DNA of 53,342 nt from Candidatus Omnitrophota bacterium (GTDB lineage Bacteria > Omnitrophota > Gorgyraeia > Zapsychrales > Fredricksoniimonadaceae), in the NCBI GenBank assembly GCA_903959815.1, contig CAJBYM010000091.1:1-53342 (forward strand). The letters are read 5' to 3'. Every line of letters begins with the position of its first letter. Position 1 is the stretch's first letter. The notes beneath the pieces were generated by a model, which was given only the letters and a program-made list of their open reading frames with translations, had not been told where the DNA came from and did not search any database. Both the position numbers and the translations under genes were made by a program. Below, piece after piece: positions 24,201 through 32,000 of this stretch.

Positions 24201-24396
24201 GCAATTTGATCATCAGATCGGGAGTCTTGGAACGATTACAGGAACAGGTAAAATGATCTCGAGTGTTCTTGTGGCTCGGCTTTATCGTGAAGGGGGAAAT
24301 GGAGCGGATACCTATAATGATAAAGCTTTTCTCTTGTCCGTAGATATCCACTACGAGGCAGACACCGAGGGCTCGCGTACAACCCTGGCGAAATAA
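21208..24396 (+). CDS. Secreted adhesin with YadA-head-like repeats (1062 aa)
   Basis: An exported fibre-like protein. Signal peptide MFKGLILFFLILAAGSVFA, then GNVGIGTTAP stalk repeats. The central part (about residues 380-650) consists of 14-20-residue repeats such as NTAVGYWTLYSNTSGNENTA and NNTAFGTSSLYSNKAGSN, a left-handed beta-roll pattern known from YadA heads and tail-fibre-domain proteins. The C terminus (about residues 890-1062) holds a distinct domain with HPHVHFSPNN and VRWCIDYTWSNIN, a type found in phage structural proteins. Its ATG is 62 bp from tRNA-like gene 2, divergent. The first codons (ATGTTTAAA) match those of the LamG gene. A family-B palindrome follows its stop codon. 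Confidence 0.85.
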   Translation: MFKGLILFFLILAAGSVFAAGPNFNDITIKPVTANSAGNVGIGTTAPRNLLDVNGTASGAAGIYLNAAVPGSTTNTLYNSGGSLYWNGSAVGGSGSGTVSSGTSGYFTYYPSTGTTVDDQSLLYTDGTNIGIGTTLPKMRLDIPGYSTANSQLRVGNIEYQTYASNNVTFGDNVYYDGASFRYRNNGYAVQFYMYNGMFEVRTVPSGTAGSAASPTQHFIVTNDGNVGIGGNQDQNSLTGSVLTVLNAGNVGIGTILPLAKLHIAGDAIAPNAMSITGSDLFVKGNIEFDGKIYGDGSALTGLAIGSGTVNSGAAGFFAYYPSAGTAVSSHSALYTNGTNVGIGTSLPNNKIHVAGLINFNDAEFNTLLGYRTGLRLVNGAQYNVFVGYESGMSGAATTLAADNNTAVGYWTLYSNTSGNENTAMGNQSLKNNTTGALNTAYGSAALFNNTTGGNNTVSGYGALYSNSGGSYNAANGTYAAFFSTGSNNTAFGTSSLYSNKAGSNATAIGYQAMYYANNTTTPFTNYNVAVGYEALRGSETAANNIGNNNTALGYVSLWSDTSGGSNTGNGYAALYSNTTGSNNVALGYEAGRYQSNGSTALTDPENSVYIGYAAKGKDNSDSNSIVIGYDATGLGANSVVLGNNSITTTVLKGNVGIGSTNPVSPLNVASTLSTSGGYGGYFATTGAGSSDLGAGTKLRSFYSLLAAGYTGNSGTSAMEFVNLTAGTGTNPFSGTGRANYGLLGDSRASTNGTNVGAYLQGIQGKKNYGIIGLAPLSLNSPTDNIGVLGFALGATNNVGGFFSLFENTEPTFESAALIADNAAQTSPIFLARDNGTKVFVINDGGNVGIGTTVPVALLDVDGSIYGNTARFGGNSNYSEFEADGTLKMVGDATVWNDLVVPGLMVRTQGSSDPTLDIFQTPIRAYAFADGASNEVFLSFQMSHTYKEGTDIHPHVHFSPNNTNTGSVRWCIDYTWSNINAAMPASTTSCVNTAASGTQFDHQIGSLGTITGTGKMISSVLVARLYREGGNGADTYNDKAFLLSVDIHYEADTEGSRTTLAK

Positions 24397-24403
24397 CGAC
24401 CCG

Positions 24404-24436
24404 CAGGAACTTCGTAGGTTCAACCTGCGAAGTTGG
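24404..24436. repeat. Palindromic repeat family B, copy 2
   Basis: AACTTCGTAGGTT, C, AACCTGCGAAGTT: 13-bp arms with one mismatch (24408-24434), just after the adhesin stop codon. Its left flank CCGCAGG is shared with copy 3. Confidence 0.85.
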
Positions 24437-24445
24437 TTGGTTTCC

Positions 24446-24473
24446 TTGACATACACATTATAGTGTGTATACT
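24446..24473 (+). promoter_or_regulatory. Promoter/operator of the MazF-type toxin-antitoxin pair
   Basis: -35 TTGACA (24446-24451), 16-bp spacer, -10 TATACT (24468-24473). The spacer holds the inverted repeat TACACA/TGTGTA (24452-24457, 24464-24469), and GTGTGTATA recurs at 24476-24484, a plausible operator for the ribbon-helix-helix antitoxin. Confidence 0.85.
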
Positions 24474-24498
24474 TAGTGTGTATAAAAGGAGGGTTGTT

Positions 24499-24726
24499 AT
24501 GATCCGTATGAATATTATGATGCCTGAAGATCTCGCCGAGCATTTAAAGACCGTACCGAATAAAAGCCGTTATATTGCAGAAGCACTGGGGCAGAGGATA
24601 CTTCGGGAGCGTTCACAGAAGTTACGCGAGCTTCTCCGTGAGGCGTATGCTGAAAGTGCCGTTGAAGATCGAGTGGTCGAGCGCGCCTGGTCTTCGACGC
24701 TTGATGATGGGGGTTTTGGCGCATGA
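24499..24726 (+). CDS. Ribbon-helix-helix antitoxin (MazE-like)
   Basis: A 75-aa protein. The N-terminal IRMNIMMPEDLAEHLKTVPN fits a ribbon-helix-helix strand and first helix, followed by KSRYIAEALGQRI. The C-terminal part (RELLREAYAESAVEDRVVER, then SSTLDDGGFG) is charged and would bind and block the toxin. The start is set by AAAGGAGGG at 7 bp; the longer in-frame start would run through the promoter. Its stop overlaps the mazF start by 4 bases (ATGA), as usual for such pairs. Autoregulation through the inverted repeat in the promoter is likely. Confidence 0.85.
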   Translation: MIRMNIMMPEDLAEHLKTVPNKSRYIAEALGQRILRERSQKLRELLREAYAESAVEDRVVERAWSSTLDDGGFGA

Positions 24727-25082
24727 CACCTATTCATCGTGGTGATGTCTGGCTTGTGAGTTTGGACCCGACCATGGGGGCGGAGATCAAGAAAACACGC
24801 CCCGCCGTAGTTATTTCTAACGATATTGCTAATCAGTATGCCGCGACCATTACGGTTTTTCCCGTGACCGATCGCGGTGATAAGGTCTTTCCTGTTGAAG
24901 TAGAGATCCCCGTTAAGACCGGAGGTCTTATCAAACCATCCAAGATCAAATGTCAACAGATCCGCACCGTTGATAAACTCAGATTGGTGCGATTTCTCGG
25001 TGTACTCTCGGATCGCACAGTCCATGCTGTTGAACGCGCGCTGTGCCTGCATCTGGCGATCGATCCCTCCGTTCATCCTTAA
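24723..25082 (+). CDS. mazF: MazF/PemK-type mRNA interferase toxin
   Basis: A 119-aa endoribonuclease toxin expected to cut mRNA at short specific sequences. Family motifs: RGDVWLVSLDPTMGAEIKKT, RPAVVISNDIAN, ATITVFPVTDR and KPSKIKCQQIRTVDKLRLVR. The arginine of TRPAVVIS and the Thr/Asp of VTDR match conserved positions. Length is normal for the family. It is coupled by overlap to its antitoxin. The pair sits between two family-B palindromes inside the adhesin island, where it could stabilise the island against loss. Confidence 0.93.
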   Translation: MTPIHRGDVWLVSLDPTMGAEIKKTRPAVVISNDIANQYAATITVFPVTDRGDKVFPVEVEIPVKTGGLIKPSKIKCQQIRTVDKLRLVRFLGVLSDRTVHAVERALCLHLAIDPSVHP

Positions 25083-25114
25083 TCCGCGTTTGGCGAGTCG
25101 GCCCAAAGATTTAT

Positions 25115-25142
25115 TTGACAAATAATCAATACATGATAATTT
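25115..25142 (+). promoter_or_regulatory. Possible promoter upstream of higB
   Basis: TTGACA (25115-25120), 16-bp spacer, TAATTT (25137-25142). The -35 lies in TTGACAAATAATCAA, shared with the tRNA-like promoters and 46595. A second candidate nearer the gene is TTGTTA with TACACT just before 25210. Confidence 0.45.
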
Positions 25143-25221
25143 GATCACACCCCTTTTTCGTCATTGTTTCAAAAATCCCCCTTGTTATATGTACCAAAGA
25201 TGATACACTTAAGGTGGTGTT

Positions 25222-25569
25222 ATGCGCAGAGTCGAGCCTGTTGAGGTTGTGTTTTACAGGACAGAAGGAGGAAGAGAACCTTTAAGGGATTGGTTAAGGT
25301 CGTTGAGCCTGGTGGAAAAGAAATTGATTGGTGAAGATATAAAGACAGTTCAGTTTGGTTGGCCTATAGGAATGCCGGTTGTAGAAAAGTTGGATCATGA
25401 CTTATGGGAAGTTCGTACAACATTAAAGAATGGAATTTGTAGAATATTATTTACTCTTCATGGAAATAATATTGTTCTGCTGCATGGCTTTATGAAAAAG
25501 AGCCGTAGGATCCATAAAGACGATCTTGCTGTGGCACATGCAAGAATGCGGAATATTAAGAGAGGTTGA
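25222..25569 (+). CDS. higB: HigB/Gp49-like RelE-superfamily toxin
   Basis: A 115-aa toxin of the phage Gp49-like/HigB group, whose RelE-fold members cut mRNA on the ribosome. Motifs: VEVVFYRTEGGREPLRDWLR, GWPIGMPVVEKLDHDLWEVR, TTLKNGICRILFTLHGNNIV and LLHGFMKKSRRIHKDDLAVA. LWEVR and HGFMKK are the hallmark stretches of the family. Toxin precedes antitoxin, the usual HigBA order. The stop is 5 bp from the antitoxin start. Codons look ordinary for the region. Confidence 0.92.
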   Translation: MRRVEPVEVVFYRTEGGREPLRDWLRSLSLVEKKLIGEDIKTVQFGWPIGMPVVEKLDHDLWEVRTTLKNGICRILFTLHGNNIVLLHGFMKKSRRIHKDDLAVAHARMRNIKRG

Positions 25570-25574
25570 CAACA

Positions 25575-25859
25575 ATGAAAAACAAGCATATTGGAAGCAG
25601 CTTTGATGCCTTTCTCAAGGAGGAAGGTCTTTTGGAACAGGCTCAGGCCGCCGCTGTTAAAAGGGTTATTGCTTATCAGGTTAAGGAGATGATGAAGAAA
25701 CAGCATTTGAGCAAGAAAGAAATGACGGCCAGGATGCACACAAAAAGCAGGATTCATCTCGACAGGCTATTGGATCCCGACAATGTGTCTGTTACTTTAT
25801 TGACGCTGGGAAAGACGGCCAATGCTCTTGGCAAGAAACTGGAGGTTCAATTTGTTTGA
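25575..25859 (+). CDS. higA: HigA-like XRE antitoxin
   Basis: A 94-aa helix-turn-helix antitoxin. The N-terminal part (SSFDAFLKEEGLLEQAQAAA VKRVIAYQ) is helical. The XRE domain is VKEMMKKQHLSKKEMTARMH, SRIHLDRLLDPDNVSVTLLT, LGKTANALGKKLEVQF, with KKEMTARM as the first and SRIHLDRLL as the recognition helix. The start at 25575 has GAGAGG at a suitable distance; the upstream TTG overlaps the toxin stop. It should neutralise HigB and repress the operon. Confidence 0.9.
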   Translation: MKNKHIGSSFDAFLKEEGLLEQAQAAAVKRVIAYQVKEMMKKQHLSKKEMTARMHTKSRIHLDRLLDPDNVSVTLLTLGKTANALGKKLEVQFV

Positions 25860-25878
25860 GTCTTGAAAGAAATCCGCA

Positions 25879-25909
25879 GGAACTTCGTAGGTTCAACCTA
25901 CGAAGTTAG
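25879..25909. repeat. Palindromic repeat family B, copy 3
   Basis: Perfect 13-bp arms AACTTCGTAGGTT/AACCTACGAAGTT around one C (25881-25907), 21 bp after higA. Like copy 1 it is followed by TATGGCC and then the conserved adhesin leader. Confidence 0.9.
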
Positions 25910-25982
25910 TATGGCCTCCCAAAAATCCCTTCCAATTTTATTTAAACTATATTAGAATTCATTAGAATTTTTTCATATGTAA

Positions 25983-26036
25983 AAGATAATGTAAGTAGTT
26001 AACAGTCATATACTTTTATTCCAATAAGAAACACCC
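25983..26036 (+). promoter_or_regulatory. Conserved upstream region of the adhesin genes, copy 2
   Basis: Shares AAGATAATGTAA and CATATACTTTTATTCC with 14527-14580. The -10-like TATACT is at 26009-26014, which would leave a leader of about 16 nt without a Shine-Dalgarno sequence. No normal -35. Confidence 0.6.
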
Positions 26037-29000
26037 ATGGCCTGGCTTGTGCCGCATAAAAGAATAATAAGAATATTATTTATTGTTCTATCCCTCCTTG
26101 GCGGAGCATCGCCCGCATTCGCTGCTAAAGATTACAATATCAAGAACGATAACACTTCCTTCTTCTTTGTCAGCGGGACGAGCGGCAATATCGGTATCGG
26201 AACAACGGTGCCGGTGGGTAAACTGAACATTGAAGCTGGCGCTACGGCTCCTTCCCGGGTTTTGAATATCCAGGGGACATTTGCTGATCTTGCGGGCACT
26301 CGGGCCGGGCTTTATTCCGACATGACCGCATCTGTCACAGGTGCGGGTTTTGCGACCGGTTCCTGGTCTGAGATCCGTACGACCGCGGGCGTGGGCGAGA
26401 CGTATCCTGGCATGGTGGCAGGTTCTTATTCCGAAGCGCTGCATTCCGGGGCATCCACGGCAACATATCTTGCGGGCGTGATGACGATCGTCAATCAGTT
26501 CGGCAGCGGTCCGGTTACGAACGCTTATGGCCTTTACCCGCAGATCTGGAAAGGATCAGCTCCGGGCACGATGCAGAATGCTTACGGCCTTTATTACGAA
26601 GGCGTTCCCCACGAGAATCCTGAAACGCATGCAATTAATGGCACGATCACGAATCAATATGGTATTGGCATCGGGCATTTGACCGAGGCCACCAACAATG
26701 TCGGTTTGATCCTTGACGACAATACACCGGGTGCGGCTACGGCAGGCTCTTTCGGGATCCTTCAGGAAGCAACAGAGCCTAATTCGTTCGCCGGCAATGT
26801 CGGCATCGGTACGACGAATGTGGATGCTCAGCTGGTCATGCAGAACACCGACGGTATCGCCCGTATGGACGCGCAAAGGTTCCGTTTCTTCGGCGGCACG
26901 GGGGCTTTTCAGGAAGTGGTGCAGATGGCCGTGACAGTACCCGGCCCTACGGCGGGGGCGATGGATATTAATACCCTTGGCGTCGACGGACTTGTCAAGC
27001 GCATGACGGTCGACGATACGAAGGTGGTGTTTACGACCAATGTGGGCATCGGCACAACTGCGCCTGTGGCCAGGCTTCACATTGCTAACGACAACACCGT
27101 GCCCAATGCCATGCCGATCACCGGCAATGATCTTTACGTTAAAGGAAATATTGAATTAGACGGCAAGATCTACGGTGACGGGTCGGCGTTGACGAATCTG
27201 ACCGCCAGCGGAGCGGCGGGTGCGACGACAAATGTTCAGTATAACAATGCGGGATCGATGACCGGTTCGAATAATTTTGTATTTGACGGAACAAATGTGG
27301 GGATTGGGACGACGAACCCAACAGTTAAAATGCATGTTGCGGGAACGAGTACAGCAACGAATATGTATATTGAAGGATTAGTAAATGGGACGGCTCATGG
27401 GTATGCGAACAGGTTCGCTTTGGCTAGTGGTGTGAGTTTGTGGTTTTATGACAGCAATGTTGAGATCGGCAAGTCAGGAACAAGTTTATTTTTTAATGTT
27501 GGTGGGACGGAGAAATTGCGTATTACTAATACTGGCAACGTCGGTATTGGAACCACAGCGCCTGTACAGGTGCTCGATGTTCGCGGTAATCAGTATGTTT
27601 CCGGCAACATGGGGATCGGGGCGATAGCGCCGAGCAACAAATTGCAGGTTGTTGCGACCAGCAATTACAACGGGTTGTTTGTGTCCGCTGGAGATGTTTC
27701 TCCTTATAGCGCGCGCATCGCCACATTCAGGTATGCCGGTAACAGCAATGATGTGGTCATTGAGAATAGTTCAGGCAAAGCCGGGATTCAGGCTAGGAAC
27801 AGTGATACGAGTGTAATGGACCTTTTGCTGCAGAATAGCGGCGCGAATGTCGGCATCGGCTCTGCTAATCCCCGCGGTAGACTTGATATTGGCACAGGTG
27901 TTATTTATGGCGATGGGTCAGGGCTGACCAATCTTTCCGGGTCTGGCTGGACATCAACGACCGGCAAGGTTTATACCACGACGTCGACGGATAACGTTGG
28001 CATCGGGACGACGGCGCCGCTGTATTTATTGGATGTTAACGGCACAGGAAAATTCACCGGTAATCTTGCTGTGCCTGCTGGGACCGTTGGAAGCCCGGGC
28101 CTAAAGATCGGTTCAGGTACGGCAGGCCTTATTGGTGCTAATACGAATGATATCGCGCTTGTATCCAATGGTGTCAATGTTGCTACCTTTATAGCGGCAT
28201 CAGCAACCGACGTCCGATTCCAGATAAATACCACAAATTTCAGCACCGCATTCACCCAGTATGAAGGGACTTGGTTCGGGACCAGTAATCCTACGATCTT
28301 CCAGCCGTTGTCACCTGCGACCGCGCATGATGTTGCTATTACAGGGACGCAGAATACGCCCACCAATGGTGTCGTAATTAAGGCTGCCGGGAATACAGGG
28401 GTCGGCACCACGGCACCTGTGGCCAAGCTTCATGTCGGTACAGGAACACCCGCAGGATCAGCGGACCTTTCTTCCAATAGTGCATTTATCAAAGGTAATC
28501 TCGAAGTCGACGGGAAGATCTATGGCGATGGGTCGTTATTAACAGGTATTACGTCCAGTCAGTGGACGACGAGCGGCAGTGATATCTACCGTAGTTCGGG
28601 CAATGTTGGTATCGGGACAGGTGTTCCTGGTGGGAAGCTGGATGTGGCAGGCGCTATCGTCACGAGTAATAATGGAGGTCTTTTCCTTAATTCTTCAACA
28701 GGTGTTACGGCGGATGCAGCTCTCTACAACACTTCATTTATGAATATACAGGTTCCGGCAAATTATGGTTCCGGTGGAACGGATAGAGAGACGTTGCTTA
28801 CCGCTCAAGTTACTGGGTCTAACAGCCTTTTTGCGATTGGCAATGGAACAAATGGGGATAATGTATTTGTTCCATATTTTCTCTTGAGGAATGCGGATGA
28901 TTCAAGAAATGCAGGTGCTTTTGTTGGACAGAAGAAAGATGATCTGGCATTTACTGGAAGTTTATATGCCCCCGCTTTATCTTTCTCAGGCCGGACCATT

Positions 29001-32000
29001 TCTTCTCTAAATCTCGATAATTCGCCGATTGCCATATTTTCAACCCGCGGGAATTACGGGCAGTTTACGATCTGGAATGACGGGCGTCTGATCATTGAAA
29101 AAGATCAGGGCTATAACATCTCTGGCATTTTTGTGGCCGATCCTGGCAGTCAGATGGTAAAAATAACGAATAAAGACGCGGCTACATCTGGCATCAAGAT
29201 CATCGGTGCGGCGGGCCAGACGGCTGATTACATGAAGATAGAAACTTCGAGCAGTGGTTCTATCCTTAACGTGACAGCCGCCGGGAATGTGGGTATCGGA
29301 ACGACGACGCCGTTACAGAGGCTTGAGGTTGCAGGAGGCTTGCTTTTGAGCGGGGGTTCATTGGGCGCTCCGCTTATTCTCAACGATAACAATTATATTT
29401 TTGGTGGAGGAAATACCGTTGGTGCCAATGCGATATTTGGTGTTGTCCCGAGTCAAACAGAGCTTTATGCCAGAAATAATATTCTTAGGATATATTCTGC
29501 AGGCGGTGGTGCAGCTTATATTTCTGTAGTTTCTGGCAACGTCGGCTTTGGGACGACAACGCCTGTTGCCAATCTTCATGTCGGATCCGGCGCACCGACC
29601 CTTTCTGCAGATCTTTCTACGAACAGCGCGCTCATTAAAGGTAATCTCGAAGTCGACGGCAAGATCTATGGTGATGGTTCTGCATTAACGGGGATCAGTT
29701 CGAGCCAGTGGATTACGACGGGCAGTGATATTTATTACAGTACAGGGAACGTGGGTGTCGGGACTACGGCGCCTACTTCACCATTGACGGTGAAGGGAGG
29801 GACATCGGAAAGTACGACATTTGCATCTATCACTGGCACGTTGACATCGACGGCCGCGAGTTCGATCAATGCTGTTTCTGTTGTGGCTACCTTAAGCCCC
29901 GCGAGCAGTTCAGCGATGAATTTCCGTTCTCTTTCAATGTCTAATACTTTTGATACTACTGCAGCTTTTACTGGAACTGGAACGCAGGCGCCTGCTGCAG
30001 GTTGGTTCGAAAGTAGGGTTGTTCGCGCTGGGAATGTGACGCAAATGAACTCTGCTTTTGCTATCGGCTTAATTATGGGTTCCGCTGGAACGTCTATGGG
30101 TACTGTGGGTGAGGTCAATGCCGGGTTGTTTCAGCCGGTCAATTCATTTAGCAATTCGGTTGTTGCTACGATTAGCAATGCGTACGGGCTTCACATTGTT
30201 GATTCTGTGAAGAATAATCTTGTGATGACCAACCAGGCTGGTATAAGTGTTCCGGCGTTGACGGCGGCAACCAATAACACTCTTTTGCTCCTTGGAACGT
30301 CGACGATACCTGCGGGCAATTATGCTCTTTATAATCCTTCAACAAGTAACAATTATTTTGGAGGGAATGTGGGCATTGGCAGTACTTCTCCGGCTAATGC
30401 ATTGGATGTCACTGGACGGATAAAGGCATCTAGTTTGATATATTCTGGATCATCTTATTATGGCCAAGATAATCTATATGGTTATAGTGCGTATGCTGTT
30501 CAAGCTGCAGGTATCCTTACTTTACACACTAACAGTACAAGTATTATTTTGAATGTTGGTGGTTCGAGTGAAAAGATGAGGATTACGTCTGGTGGCAATG
30601 TCGGTATCGGCACTACAACGCCTGTTGCCAATCTTCATGTCGGATCCGGCGCGCCGACCCTTTCTGCAGATCTTTCAACGAACAGCGCGCTCATCAGAGG
30701 CAATCTCGAAGTCGACGGCAAGATTTACGGCGATGGGTCGTTATTAACAGGTATTACGTCCAGTCAGTGGACGACGAGCGGCAGTGATATCTACCGTAGT
30801 TCGGGCAATGTCGGCATTGGTACGACGAATCCAAGAGGGAGAATTGAAACAAGTTTATCAACAGATGATTATACAAATACTAATGGTGCTGGCGCTGCAA
30901 TAATCATGTCTAGTCCGACGGGGTCACAAAATGTCGTTTATTCAGAAATTGGTGGATCAATGGTGGCGAAATGGAGAACCGATGTCGTTGGAAATGTAAA
31001 TTGGATAGCTGGGAAATCCGGTGGAGCCCATTTCTTCTTGACTGGAGGGGATTATGGAACGGGAAAGATCAGGATGTATATCCCTGACAATGGGAATGTT
31101 TTTATTGGCGGTGATATGCCAGCATACAGTGGTTCTAATTCCAGTTTAGCGGTAGTGCAAGGTAACGTCGGTGTTGGGACGACAACGCCGATTGCAAAAC
31201 TTCACGTCGGCGCAGGCCGTATTAATAATTCTTTTGTTGATGGTGTGGGAGGCACAACAAATCCTCAGATCTTAAATAGTCAGACTTCCGGAGTGGCTTC
31301 AATAGGTCTTTCGGTTGCAGATGGGACACATGGTGCCCGTGTTAATTTGTTTCTTAATGAAACTTCGGGTGTGTGGGGGCTTGGAGAGACTTATGAGAGT
31401 GGCGGGAGCTATCCATTTGTTTTAGTTTCGGGTGGTGTTGAGCGTTTTCGTATTAATACATCCGGCAATATTGGTATTGGGACTTCTATTCCTCTGGCTA
31501 AACTTCACATCGCGACTGACAACGCTGCGCCCAATGCCATGCCCATTACTGGCAACGATCTTTATGTGAAGGGCAATATCGAGCTTGACGGCAAGATCTA
31601 CGGCGATGGCTCGGGCTTGACGAATCTTTCCGCCAGTGGAGCGGCGGGCGTTACGACGAATGTTCAATACAACAGTGCGGGTTTGATGGCCGGGTCGAAT
31701 AATTTTGTATTTGATGGAGCAAATGTGGGGATTGGCATTATATCCCCAGCAGCAACCTTAAACATTGTCGATGGGGGGACAGGATCAGTTAATAGTCTTA
31801 GAGTAAATAATGCTTTCAATGTAACGGGAGACGGTATTATTACTTGGGGAAATGGTGTAGCCAATGGATATATGACATGGGATACCGGTAATGCAACTGT
31901 GGGCAGTCAAAGTGGTAAAGATTTTATACTTGCAGCTGGTGCGGGAGAGAAAATGAGAATATTAAGCGGTGGAAACGTGGGCATCGGGACGACGAGCCCG

